Source: Bog-473 sp963777485
Lineage (GTDB): Bacteria; Actinomycetota; Acidimicrobiia; Acidimicrobiales; RAAP-2
DNA: 64,000 bases
Assembly (NCBI GenBank): GCA_963777485.1
Contig: CAVZQP010000004.1
Span: 62,001-126,000 of the forward strand
Direction of reading: 5' to 3'
Part shown: positions 1-8,297 of the stretch, piece by piece
Numbering within the stretch: the stretch's first letter is position 1
Layout: each line of letters begins with the position of its first letter
Position numbers and translations under genes: made by a program
Notes under the pieces: model-generated
The model's input: the letters and a program-made list of their open reading frames with translations, nothing else
Database searches by the model: none
What the model was told of the DNA's origin: nothing

Positions 1-1118
1 AGCAGCGCGGCGCGGGCCGCCTCGCGTTCGTTGTGGAGCAGCTCCGAGAGGTCGGCGAGCGGGTCGTGCCCGTCGTCGTCACCCGAGACGTCGGCGCGCC
101 AGGCGGCGGTCTCCGCGTCCATGTCGGCCAGCCCGGCCAGCTGGACGTCGAGGTCACGGACGGCGCCGAGGAGCCGGCCGATCCATCCGAGCTCGTCGTG
201 GAAGACCTGGGCCCGCACGGGCAGCACGGCCGCGAAGAGTGACAGCGCGGCACGGAGGCGCCGGGTCGCGACGCGCATGTCGTGCAACTCCTCGGGATCC
301 TCGCCCAGACGCGTCCCCGGCTCCTTGGCGCGCAGGACGGCCAGCTGGCGCCGCATCACCGCGAACGCGAGCTCGCCCATCGTCGACGCCGGCGTGACGG
401 CGGTGGACCCAAGATCGGGCGAGCCCGGGATCTCCATACCGACGGCCAACAGGCCGGCCTCGAACTTGGAGAGGTGCGCCGGCTGCAACCCGCACGAGGC
501 GCGCAGTTGCTGCACGATCGGTTCGAGGGCCTCGATCCATTCGGGCTGCACCTCGACCTCGACCCGCCGCAACTGCATCGGGCGCTGTCCGCCGCCCACG
601 ACGATGACCGTCTCGTCGAGCGCGACCTCGGCCACGTCGACACCGCCGACGCGCAACGCAAACGGCCGGCGGCGGGTGCGGACCTGGAGCACCTCGCGCA
701 GCGGGCGCGTGCCTGCGATGGCGTGAAGCCGGCGGCCGACAGGACCTTCGGGCCCGAGGTCGCCGATGCCGCCCGGTGGCATGACCTCGGTCACCTCGAG
801 CCGCCGGCGCAGCCCGTCCCCTTGCGCGGGGTGCATGTCCTTCATGGTCACCTCGACCTGGCGGCCGCGGTGGCGCGAGCGCGTGACGAACCCGGCGCGC
901 GCCACGCGCCAGTCGTCGGTGTCGAGGTAGGAGTCGACGAGCCGCCGGGGCGTCTGCGCCAGCGCGGTCACCGTGCCGCCCCCGTCGGTCTCGACGGCGA
1001 GTGTCGGCAGGGTGGCGAGCCAGCGCTCCACCGGACGCAGGTCGAGGGCGTCGAATTGCCACTCGACTTCGACGGGATCGGTATCCCCCGGTGTCCCTTC
1101 GACCCTGGTCTCCGACAT
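1..1118 (-). CDS. CYTH-CHAD domain protein, C-terminus outside window
   Basis: The frame is open from the ATG at 1118 to the left edge with no stop, about 372 codons. The first ~200 residues look like a CYTH (triphosphate tunnel) domain: VEVEWQFDALDL near the N-terminus and basic strands such as SRHRGRQVEVTMKD. The usual ExExK signature reads ExExQ here, so catalysis is doubtful. From about residue 225 a CHAD helical domain follows (ELAFAVMRRQL, then HDMRVATRRLRAAL), a family known to bind inorganic polyphosphate through conserved His/Arg/Lys. It is divergent from the Nudix gene at 1211. In several actinobacteria CHAD, polyphosphate kinase and MutT1-type genes sit together, so a polyphosphate role is plausible but inferred. 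Confidence 0.85.
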   Translation of the reverse strand, partial: MSETRVEGTPGDTDPVEVEWQFDALDLRPVERWLATLPTLAVETDGGGTVTALAQTPRRLVDSYLDTDDWRVARAGFVTRSRHRGRQVEVTMKDMHPAQGDGLRRRLEVTEVMPPGGIGDLGPEGPVGRRLHAIAGTRPLREVLQVRTRRRPFALRVGGVDVAEVALDETVIVVGGGQRPMQLRRVEVEVQPEWIEALEPIVQQLRASCGLQPAHLSKFEAGLLAVGMEIPGSPDLGSTAVTPASTMGELAFAVMRRQLAVLRAKEPGTRLGEDPEELHDMRVATRRLRAALSLFAAVLPVRAQVFHDELGWIGRLLGAVRDLDVQLAGLADMDAETAAWRADVSGDDDGHDPLADLSELLHNEREAARAAL

Positions 1119-1210
1119 CCGGACCAGGCTACTGCGGGGCCCGTCGACCGCTCCGTGGCGCGTTCGAATGCCGCGAATTCCACGCTCGGTCCCGGTAGCC
1201 TGCGCACTGC

Positions 1211-1663
1211 GTGGCGCGACGAGTGATGACCGCGGAGCTCCCTTCATCGGCAGAGGTCGTACAAGCGGCCGGTGGGTTGGTCGTTCGGCGACACCAGGGA
1301 GCCCTCGAGATCGCCGTGGTGCACCGGCCCGTCCACCAGGACTGGTCCTTCCCCAAGGGCAAGCTCGAGGAGGGTGAGACCTTCGAAGGGGCCGCCCTCC
1401 GTGAGGTCGAAGAGGAGACCGGCTTGGCCTGCCGCCTGCTCCGTTTCATCGGCCACACGGACTACGTCGACCGCAAGGGACGGCCCAAGGCGGTGGCCTA
1501 TTGGGTCATGGCTGCCCAATCCGGCTCCTTCGCCCAGAATGCCGAGGTAGACGAAATGCGCTGGGTCACCCTGGACGAGGCCTCCCGCCTCCTGTCCTAC
1601 CCCCGGGACCGGGAGTTGGTGGCCGTTCTCATGGCCGCTGACCAGGTCGAACCCTTGGTCTGA
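1211..1663 (+). CDS. Nudix hydrolase (MutT family)
   Basis: 150 residues. A complete Nudix box is visible (GKLEEGETFEGAALREVEEE-TG), which binds the divalent metal and cleaves nucleoside diphosphates linked to another moiety. N-terminal strands AAGGLVVRRH and VHRPVHQDWSFPKGK resemble the catalytic half of mycobacterial MutT1, but the histidine-phosphatase half found in MutT1 is absent. Starts GTG 1211, GTG 1223 and ATG 1226 are all in frame; ATG 1226 is also reasonable. It lies divergent from the CHAD gene, a context seen around polyphosphate metabolism. The substrate (8-oxo-dGTP, diadenosine polyphosphate or another) cannot be read from sequence. Confidence 0.9.
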   Translation: MARRVMTAELPSSAEVVQAAGGLVVRRHQGALEIAVVHRPVHQDWSFPKGKLEEGETFEGAALREVEEETGLACRLLRFIGHTDYVDRKGRPKAVAYWVMAAQSGSFAQNAEVDEMRWVTLDEASRLLSYPRDRELVAVLMAADQVEPLV

Positions 1664-1918
1664 CCCGTGCTCAGGTTTTTCTGAATTTTTTGGTTTGGAG
1701 GCCTGACAATCGGGAATAATGGGGCGTAGCGATCTACCGCCTGATCGCACTGCCGGCGTGCGTGCCCCAGTCGAGAGCTCCAGGACCTATCGCCAAGGGC
1801 CCTGTGACAGCGCTTTGACGTCAATCGACTGGGGCACCGTCGGCGCTTTTCGTTTCGCGTCAGACTCGTCTGTTTTCGCTGCTCGAGAACCGTTTGGGGC
1901 CCGGCGGGCGCAAGTGTC

Positions 1919-2935
1919 TCAGCAAACCAGCACGGCAGCTCCGACGACCCGGTCGTGGGCGAGATCGCGCAACGCCTCGTCGGCGCGGTCCATCGGATAG
2001 GGCGAGGTCGTGACGCGCACGCCGATCCGCGCCGCCTCGCTCAGGAATTCCTCACCGTCGCGCCGGGTGTTCGCCGTCACGCTCTGGAGCGTCCGCTCCT
2101 CGAAGAGGTGGTGCTGATAGTCGAGGCCGGGCACGTCGCTCAGGTGGATGCCCGCGATCGCAAGCGTGCCGCCACGATCGAGTGCGGCCAGCGCGGGCGG
2201 CACGAGAGAGCCGACGGGCGCGAACAGGATGGCCGAGTCGAGCGGTTCCGGCGGCATCGCGGCCGCATCGCCGGCGCTGGCCGCGCCCAACTCGAGCGCG
2301 AGGGTCTGTGCCTCTTTCGCGCGGGTCATCACATGGACGCGCGCGCCACGAGCCAGCGCGACCTGCGCAGTGATGTGGGCCGAACCCCCGAAGCCGTAGA
2401 TACCGAGCCGGCCGCCGTCAGGCAGGTTGGCCCGCAGCAGCGCGCGGTACCCGATGATCCCCGCGCAGAGCAATGGCGCGGCTTCCTCGTCGCCGAACAT
2501 CTCGGGCACGGCGTAGGCGTACGCCTCGTCGACGACGGCGTACTCGGCGTACCCGCCGTCGACGTCCCACCCGGTGAAGCGGGGCGCGAGACAGAGGTTC
2601 TCGCGCCCGGTGGTGCAGAAGCGGCACGTGCCGCACGTGTGCGCGAGCCAGGGCACGCCGACGCGGTCGCCCACGTGCCACCGCCGCGCGCCCGGTCCGA
2701 GCCGGTCGACGATGCCGACGATCTCATGGCCGGGCGTGACGCGGGCACGGTGCACGGGCAGATCACCCTCGGTCACATGGAGGTCGGTGCGGCAGACGCC
2801 GCAGACTCTCACGCCCACCCGGACCTCGCCCGCCGCCGGCTCGGGGATCTCCTTGTCCACCCGCACCAGCGGCCTGCCGTCGACCGGGCCGGGTCGTTCG
2901 ACCTCCCACGCCAGCATCGAGGCGGCGGCGCTCAT
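1919..2935 (-). CDS. adhA: Zinc-dependent alcohol dehydrogenase (MDR family)
   Basis: 338 residues from ATG 2935. This is a medium-chain dehydrogenase: catalytic-zinc region CGVCRTDLH with GHEIVG, four-cysteine structural zinc loop CGTCRFC-TTGREN-LC, and a nucleotide fold at LGIYGFGGSAHI. Overall it resembles mycobacterial AdhA-type zinc alcohol dehydrogenases, which interconvert alcohols and aldehydes with NAD(P). The frame stays open upstream to 3034, but those residues are not alcohol-dehydrogenase-like. Monocistronic, divergent from the deacetylase gene at 3093. The gene symbol is by family resemblance only. Confidence 0.88.
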   Translation of the reverse strand: MSAAASMLAWEVERPGPVDGRPLVRVDKEIPEPAAGEVRVGVRVCGVCRTDLHVTEGDLPVHRARVTPGHEIVGIVDRLGPGARRWHVGDRVGVPWLAHTCGTCRFCTTGRENLCLAPRFTGWDVDGGYAEYAVVDEAYAYAVPEMFGDEEAAPLLCAGIIGYRALLRANLPDGGRLGIYGFGGSAHITAQVALARGARVHVMTRAKEAQTLALELGAASAGDAAAMPPEPLDSAILFAPVGSLVPPALAALDRGGTLAIAGIHLSDVPGLDYQHHLFEERTLQSVTANTRRDGEEFLSEAARIGVRVTTSPYPMDRADEALRDLAHDRVVGAAVLVC

Positions 2936-3092
2936 TGCTTGCAGCGTAGGTGCGTCGGGCTCGGTGGGCCGTCGGGGCGCGTGCCCGTAGCATGGCGCCC
3001 GCAAGGAGGCTGCCCATGTCCGGACTGTCGGCACCGCAGGGTGCGCTCAACTCACCGGATCCACGCGGGAGGCAGCGAACGGTGGACGGCCG

Positions 3093-4139
3093 GTGAGCGC
3101 ACTCGTCGTCGCAGGCCCCTCGGGAGCGACCGCACACGACGGTGGGTCGCAGCACCCCGAGCGCCAGGCCCGGGTGCTCGCCGTCATGGACGGCGTGGCT
3201 GCGCTGGCGCACGACGGTGTCGAGGTCGTGTCGCCCGAGGTCGTGGAGGCGCCGTTGGACGCACTGACCCGGGTGCACTCGCCGTCCTATCTCGCTGCGC
3301 TCGAAGAGTTCTGTGCGGAGGGAGGGGGGGATGTCGACGCCGACACCTACGCACGGGCGGACTCGTGGGTCGCCGCTCGTCTGGCCGCGGGCGCCGGTCT
3401 CGTCGCCCTCGACGAGCTGGACCGGCGGGGAGAAGGCGTGGCCTTCGTGCCGGTCCGCCCACCCGGTCACCACGCGCTGGCAGAGCGCGCCATGGGCTTC
3501 TGTCTGTTGAACAACGTCGCCGTCGCGGCAGCGTCGCGCACCGCCCGTGGGGAACGGGTGCTCATCGTGGACTGGGACGTGCATCACGGCAACGGCACCC
3601 AGGCGATCTTCTGGGACGACCCCGACGTGTTGTACGTCTCCACCCATCAGCACCCCCTCTATCCGGGCACCGGACGCGCCGACGAGGTCGGCGGGGCAGG
3701 CGCGGCGGGGCTGACGCTCAACCTGCCGCTCCCGCCCGGTGCGACCGGTGACGTCGTGCGGCGCGCGCTGGACGAGGTGGCCCGTCCCGCGATCGAGGCG
3801 TTCTCGCCCGACTGGGTCCTCGTGTCCTGCGGCTTCGACGCCCACCGAGACGACCCCTTGAGCAACCTGGACCTGGAGAGCGGCGACTTCGCCGAGTTGG
3901 CGCGCGTCGTCGCCGAATTCGCGCCCTCGCCCGGACGGCTCGCACTGTTCCTCGAGGGCGGCTACGACCTCGAGGCCCTCCGGACCTCGGTGGTGGCCAC
4001 CCTGGGCGCGCTGGTCGGTCGCCGCGTCGAGGCAGCCGGTCGTACGAGCGACGGCGGCCCTGGTCTCGCCCAGCTGCGGGAGGCCGATGAGACGAGGCGG
4101 CGGGCCGTCGACCGGTTGCTCGAGGACGCGGGCCCCTGA
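3093..4139 (+). CDS. Class II histone-deacetylase-family amidohydrolase
   Basis: 348 residues from GTG 3093. The arginase/deacetylase fold is clear: RPPGHHA, GFCLLNN, DWDVHHGNGTQ, GFDAHRDDP and FLEGGYD in the expected order. The Asp and His of DWDVHHG and the Asp of GFDAH are the zinc ligands, and the tandem His of PGHH are the catalytic pair. Bacterial members deacetylate acetyl-lysine proteins, acetylpolyamines or small amides. The actual substrate is unknown. Its 3' end is 6 bp from the convergent USP gene. Confidence 0.92.
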   Translation: MSALVVAGPSGATAHDGGSQHPERQARVLAVMDGVAALAHDGVEVVSPEVVEAPLDALTRVHSPSYLAALEEFCAEGGGDVDADTYARADSWVAARLAAGAGLVALDELDRRGEGVAFVPVRPPGHHALAERAMGFCLLNNVAVAAASRTARGERVLIVDWDVHHGNGTQAIFWDDPDVLYVSTHQHPLYPGTGRADEVGGAGAAGLTLNLPLPPGATGDVVRRALDEVARPAIEAFSPDWVLVSCGFDAHRDDPLSNLDLESGDFAELARVVAEFAPSPGRLALFLEGGYDLEALRTSVVATLGALVGRRVEAAGRTSDGGPGLAQLREADETRRRAVDRLLEDAGP

Positions 4140-4145
4140 CGACGG

Positions 4146-4586
4146 TCAGGCGGAGCGATGCACCAGCACTGGGCAGTGCGCGTGCTCGGCGCAGTACTCG
4201 CTGACCGACCCGATCACCATGCCCACGAACTCGCCGTGCCCGCGGCTCCCGACGACGAGCAGATCGGCGCCCTTCGACGCCTTCACCAGGGTCGGCGCGG
4301 GGTGCCCCCGTACCACCCGCCCCTCGACGCCCACGCCGGGGTGGGCGGTGCGCAGCGGCGCCATGGCAGTTTCGAGCGTGCCGCGGATGTCGCCCTCCGG
4401 GTCGAAGCCCTCGGGGACCGGCAAGGCCCAGCCGTAGCTGGACGGCCATTCCCAGCACGTCACCACTTCGAGGCCGGCTGCCGTGAGCTCGGCCTGCCGG
4501 GCGGCCCACGACAGGGCATCGAGCGAGGACGGAGAGCCGTCGATGCCCACGACGATGCGGCCGCCGGATTGCGAAAGCGAAGCCAT
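4146..4586 (-). CDS. Universal stress protein (USP) 1
   Basis: 146 residues. Single USP domain: IVVGIDGSPSS at the N-terminus and the ATP-binding signature G-2x-G-9x-G-S (GSRGHGEFVGMVIGS) near the C-terminus. Start ATG 4586 is chosen because an AGAGGAG ribosome site lies 6 nt upstream; a farther ATG at 4601 is in frame. It is closely related to the USP at 29347 (both share FDPEGD/LDPEGD and SEYC-HAHCPVLV). It is divergent from a DevR-like regulator gene at 4717, fitting a dormancy or hypoxia role, though no GGGAC-type box is visible in the shared promoter region. Confidence 0.93.
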   Translation of the reverse strand: MASLSQSGGRIVVGIDGSPSSLDALSWAARQAELTAAGLEVVTCWEWPSSYGWALPVPEGFDPEGDIRGTLETAMAPLRTAHPGVGVEGRVVRGHPAPTLVKASKGADLLVVGSRGHGEFVGMVIGSVSEYCAEHAHCPVLVHRSA

Positions 4587-4716
4587 GCGTCTCCTCTTCA
4601 TGTTCGGGGGTTGTGCCCACTGGCTGGCCCAACCCCACCGACGTTACGGGTGCCGAGCGCAGTCCGCCGACCAGCAGCCCTGCCCGGGGAGTAGCCCGGC
4701 ACCCCGACGAGGTGGG

Positions 4717-5400
4717 ATGATGCCACCTGTGGCGATCGGTGTGTTCCTCTTGGACGACCATGAGGTGGTCCGCACCGGCCTGCGAGCTCTTCTCGAGGCG
4801 TGCGAGGACATCGAGGTCGTCGGCGAGGCCGACACGGTGGCCGAGGCACTGATCCGGATCCCGGCGGTGCAACCGAATGTCGCCATCCTGGACGTGCGAC
4901 TGCCTGACGGCAGTGGCGTCGAAGTGTGCCGCGAGGTGCGCTCGACCTCGCCGGACATCGCGTGCGTGATGCTGACTTCCTACGCGGACGACGAGGCGCT
5001 CATCGCGTCGATCTTGGCGGGCGCAGCCGGCTATGTGCTGAAGCAGGTTGGAAGCCTCGACCTGCTCGACACGATCCGGCGCGCCGGGGCCGGGGAGTCA
5101 TTGCTCGACCCGGCCCTGACGGACCGGGTCCTCGAGCGCCTTCGCGAAGGGCCCAAGACCGACCCGCGCCTGGCCAGCCTCACGCCACAAGAGCGGAAGA
5201 TCCTCGATCTCATCGCGGAGGGCTACACCAACCGCCAGATCGCCGAGAACATGTTCCTCGCCGAGAAAACGGTGAAGAATTACGTGTCGAACCTGCTGGC
5301 GAAGCTGGGCATGGAGCGGAGGACGCAGGCCGCGACCTTTGCCGCACGGCTCAACGAGCGCTCGACGCAGGACGCCCGGACCGACGCCACCGGAACCTGA
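4717..5400 (+). CDS. devR: DevR/DosR-like LuxR-family response regulator 1
   Basis: 227 residues. Receiver domain (LLDDHEVVRTGL; phospho-acceptor D59 in VAILDVRLPDG; switch residues LTSYADD; K in GYVLKQ) followed by a LuxR/NarL helix-turn-helix (LTPQERKILDLIAEG). The recognition helix reads AEKTVKNYVSNLLAKLGMER, the same residues mycobacterial DosR uses to contact GGGAC half-sites. Start ATG 4717 has GAGGTGGG just upstream; ATG 4720 is an alternative. No kinase gene is adjacent; the DevS-like kinase at 18586 is the only candidate partner in the window. It is convergent with the small gene at 5448. Confidence 0.92.
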   Translation: MMPPVAIGVFLLDDHEVVRTGLRALLEACEDIEVVGEADTVAEALIRIPAVQPNVAILDVRLPDGSGVEVCREVRSTSPDIACVMLTSYADDEALIASILAGAAGYVLKQVGSLDLLDTIRRAGAGESLLDPALTDRVLERLREGPKTDPRLASLTPQERKILDLIAEGYTNRQIAENMFLAEKTVKNYVSNLLAKLGMERRTQAATFAARLNERSTQDARTDATGT

Positions 5401-5447
5401 CCCGGCGCCGGCGCCTCAGGTCCGCAGACCCGGCCTCCCCATGCGCA

Positions 5448-5774
5448 TCAGCTGGCTTGGTTCGACAGTTCGAGGTCGATGCCCAGGTCGTTCAAGGCAA
5501 GGCGCAGCCGGTCACGCTCGCGTTCGGGCTGCTCGAAACGGCTCGGTCCGCTCTCGATACCCACGACCTCAGCCAGCTCGAGCAGCGCGACGTCGTAGCC
5601 GATCTGGAGGGCCAGGACGGCCGGCACGGTGTCGATGCTGTGCTTCGGCACACCGAGCTCGAGCTCCTCTCGGCAACGCCGAAGCTCTTCGACCGCGTGA
5701 CTCTGGCTCGGATCGGGCTGACGGGGCGGCCGCTGTTCGAGGGCGGCATCGAGTAGTTGGGTGTACATCGACAT
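5448..5774 (-). CDS. Small unrecognised protein, DevR-neighbour family, copy A
   Basis: 108 residues, acidic, predicted helical and soluble, with no signal peptide. I do not recognise a known family. It is a paralogue of the gene at 17572: both begin MSMY, share a central (A)xxxYDxALxxxAxxxG stretch, and end in ERERLxLALxxxGIDL-like sequence. Both copies lie convergent to a DevR-like regulator gene (this one to 4717-5400). An AAGGA ribosome site precedes ATG 5774. A role as a partner or modulator of the regulator is inference from synteny only. Confidence 0.8.
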   Translation of the reverse strand: MSMYTQLLDAALEQRPPRQPDPSQSHAVEELRRCREELELGVPKHSIDTVPAVLALQIGYDVALLELAEVVGIESGPSRFEQPERERDRLRLALNDLGIDLELSNQAS

Positions 5775-6321
5775 GGTCCTTGACTGGCTCGATCAGCGAA
5801 GGTTCTCGTCGCGGGCGCGCCGCAGCGAGGGGTCAAACACGAGGCTCCCTTCGGTCGGGGGGAGTAGGTAGGACGGGAGAACTGCCGGGTAGAGCTCCCG
5901 CCGTCTGCGGAGCCATCGCTTCGTCCTCTTCACCGTCCCCTCCTCTCGACGGCGCACCTCGACGCTCTCTGCCGGGTGCCCGTGGTTCCAAGCTGCGAAA
6001 CAGCATGCGCTTCCTGGTCACGGCGCGACAGGGCCAGATGTCACAAGGGTGGCGGCAGAGGGGTGCGCCCGAAACCCTCGGCGGACGACCAGGAGGCGGG
6101 CCTGGCGTGGGCCGCCGCCAGAATTGGAAAATGGCGACCGAGGGGGGTGGCCGCCATTCTCCAAGCACCGTTGTCTGGGAAGAGGAGGGTGTCCTCGGAA
6201 TTGTGCAACCCTGGTCGCCTAAATCGGTAGAGCCAAAAGTAATGGATTCTGCGAAAACGGCCCCTTTTCCAGGGAAAATGAACGTCCGAACCCGCTCCAT
6301 CCCGACGCGAGACGGCGGCTC
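5775..6321. other. Long intergenic region between small gene and CoA-transferase
   Basis: 547 bp with no convincing gene. It contains an inverted repeat with 13-nt arms (6124-6136 and 6152-6164, one mismatch). Just before the CoA-transferase there is a T/A-rich, G/C-block segment at 6257-6280 faintly like the GGGAC boxes of the 16-39 kb region. Short frames here lack ribosome sites and look like shadow frames. Divergent promoters for 5774 and 6322 must lie in this segment. Confidence 0.6.
6124..6164. repeat. Inverted repeat, possible hairpin or operator
   Basis: TTGGAAAATGGCG at 6124-6136 pairs with CGCCATTCTCCAA at 6152-6164 with one mismatch, separated by a 15-nt G-rich loop. It is about 160 bp before the CoA-transferase start. 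It could be an operator or an RNA hairpin; there is no T-tract to make it a typical terminator. Confidence 0.5.
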
Positions 6322-7623
6322 ATGAGCAGGGTGCTGCCCGTCGAAGAGGCCGTCGCCCTTTTGCGCCCGGTGGACTCGCTCGGGTTCGGACTCGGGCCGG
6401 CCAACCCCGACTCCTTCCTCACCGCGCTGGGCGTCCGGGATGACTGGGAGGATCTCCAGGTCGGCGGCGCGCTCTGCCTCAACTACTACGAGGTGTTCAC
6501 CAGGCCAGGCGTCTCGTACCGGTGCGGGTTCTTCGGCCCGGCCGAGCGTCTCCTCCACGACGGCGGCCACCGGGTCGAGCTCGTGCCCGGGGGGTTCAGG
6601 CAGTTTGCGCCGATCCTGGCCAGGTACGCCCCGCGGGTGATGGTGGCGCAGGCAGCTCCACCCGACGAGGCGGGCAACGTGAATTTGTCCCTGCACATGG
6701 GCGCGACGAGAGACGAGCTCCTGCGGGCCGGTCGCGATCCCGAGAGGCTCCTGATCGTGGAGGTCAATTCGAACCTGCCCCGGACGAAGAGCCTGCCGCC
6801 CGCGTACGACAACACCATCCCCCTCGAGCTCGTCGACGTGCTGGTGGAGACGGACGCGACGCCGTTCGCGTTGGACGACGTGCCGACCGACGAGGTCGAC
6901 GCCGCGATTGCCGCCACGGCTCTCGAATACGTGCGGGACGGCTCGACCCTGCAGACGGGCATCGGCGCCATCCCCAACATTGTGGCGACGGAGCTGGCCA
7001 CCAGCTCCCTCGGCGGCTTCGGGATCCACTCCGAGATGTTCACGACGGGGCTGATGCGCCTGCATCAGGCGGGGAAGGTGACCAACGACGTCAAGGGCAT
7101 CTTCGACGGCGTGTCGGTGACGACGTTCGCGCTCGGGACGGCCGAGCTCTACAAGTGGCTCGACGGCAACGCCGACGTTGCGTTCCTCCCTGTCGAGACG
7201 GTGAACGATCCGACCGTCATTGCGAAGAACGCCAACCTCGTCTCGATCAACGGCGCGCTATCGGTCGACCTCTACGGCCAAGTCGTGGCGGACAGCATCG
7301 ACGGCCGGCAAATCTCGGGGGTCGGCGGTCACGAAGACTTCGTGGCAGGCGCTGAGTTGCATCTCGACGCCCATTCGCTCATCTGCCTGCGCTCGACCGC
7401 CGTGCGGCACGGCGAGGTGGTGTCGCGGATTGCCGGCCTCCTCCCCGAGGGCTCGGTCGTGTCGACGCCGCGACACCACACGGGTGTCGTCGTCACCGAG
7501 TACGGCGCCGCCGAGCTGACGGGGCTGACCGTGCGCGAGCGGGCACACGCCCTCGTCGAGATCGCCCACCCGGACTTCCGTAACGAGCTGCGCAACGTCG
7601 CGGACGGCCTGGGCCGGCTCTGA
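6322..7623 (+). CDS. Acetyl-CoA hydrolase/CoA-transferase family protein 1
   Basis: 433 residues, the usual length for 4-hydroxybutyrate or acetate CoA-transferases (Cat2/AbfT family). Family features: LQTGIGAIPN glycine loop, catalytic Glu in FGIHSEMFTTG, ISGVGGHEDF substrate loop and TEYGAAELTGLT near the C-terminus. These enzymes move CoA between acetate and another acyl group through a glutamyl-CoA intermediate; a few hydrolyse acyl-CoA. A second family member lies at 32891-34132. In a genome with phosphoketolase and acetate kinase it may recycle acetate, or use 4-hydroxybutyrate or succinate; the acyl specificity is not readable. Confidence 0.9.
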   Translation: MSRVLPVEEAVALLRPVDSLGFGLGPANPDSFLTALGVRDDWEDLQVGGALCLNYYEVFTRPGVSYRCGFFGPAERLLHDGGHRVELVPGGFRQFAPILARYAPRVMVAQAAPPDEAGNVNLSLHMGATRDELLRAGRDPERLLIVEVNSNLPRTKSLPPAYDNTIPLELVDVLVETDATPFALDDVPTDEVDAAIAATALEYVRDGSTLQTGIGAIPNIVATELATSSLGGFGIHSEMFTTGLMRLHQAGKVTNDVKGIFDGVSVTTFALGTAELYKWLDGNADVAFLPVETVNDPTVIAKNANLVSINGALSVDLYGQVVADSIDGRQISGVGGHEDFVAGAELHLDAHSLICLRSTAVRHGEVVSRIAGLLPEGSVVSTPRHHTGVVVTEYGAAELTGLTVRERAHALVEIAHPDFRNELRNVADGLGRL

Positions 7624-7684
7624 CGCGACGTGTGGAGCACGGCTAGCCGGGCGGCTAGGGACCGGTACGCGTTCGGCTACCGTC

Positions 7685-8278
7685 GTGCCCGTGCGTCCGC
7701 CCGCCGCCGCCGGCCGCGGTCTTGGCGCCACCCGGTACAGCGCGGCCCAGGTCCGCACGGCGGGGGTGGCCCTCGACCTGTTCGCTGCGCAGGGCGTCAG
7801 TGGAACCTCGCTGCAGATGATCGCCGACGCCCTCGGGGTGACGAAGGCGGCGGTGTATCACCAGTTCCGGACGAAGGAGGCGATCGTCGTCGCCGCGGTC
7901 GACCTCGAGCTCGCCAAGTTGGAGCCCGCCCTCGAAGCGGCCGAAGCGCGCCGCGGCGATCCGTCGGCGCTGGTGAGTCTTCTGGGTCAGGTTATCGACC
8001 TTGCGATCGGTCGCCGGCGTCTCGTGGGTCCGCTGCTCCACGACCCGGTCATCGTGCGGTTGTTGAGCGAGCACGAGCCGTACCAACGCCTCATGAGTCG
8101 CTTGTTCGCAACCCTTCTGGGTGACGAGACCGATCCGCACGCGCGCGTACGTGTGGCCATGATCGCGTCAGCGATCGGTGGCGTCGTCACGCATCCACTC
8201 GTGGCTGGCATCCCACACAAGGAGTTGCGCACCCAGCTCCTCGATCTGTCGCTGCAGTTTCTCGACGTCGAGGACTAA
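7685..8278 (+). CDS. TetR-family transcriptional regulator
   Basis: 197 residues. The N-terminal TetR helix-turn-helix is clear (ALDLFAAQGVSGTSLQMIADALGVTKAAVYHQFRTKEAI is split here as ALDLFAAQGVSGTS, IADALGVTKAAVYHQF, RTKEAI), followed by an all-helical ligand domain. GTG 7685 and GTG 7691 are both possible. TACCGT lies 7 nt before GTG 7691, which looks like a leaderless start. It is 61 bp downstream of the CoA-transferase and could be co-transcribed. The ligand is unknown. Confidence 0.9.
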   Translation: MPVRPPAAAGRGLGATRYSAAQVRTAGVALDLFAAQGVSGTSLQMIADALGVTKAAVYHQFRTKEAIVVAAVDLELAKLEPALEAAEARRGDPSALVSLLGQVIDLAIGRRRLVGPLLHDPVIVRLLSEHEPYQRLMSRLFATLLGDETDPHARVRVAMIASAIGGVVTHPLVAGIPHKELRTQLLDLSLQFLDVED

Positions 8279-8297
8279 CCGCGGTCCCGCCGACCGC

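Noticed and set aside
5976..6230. Small plus-strand frame in the 5.8-6.3 kb gap
   Set aside because: No ribosome site, Arg/Trp-rich shadow composition, and it runs through the inverted repeat.
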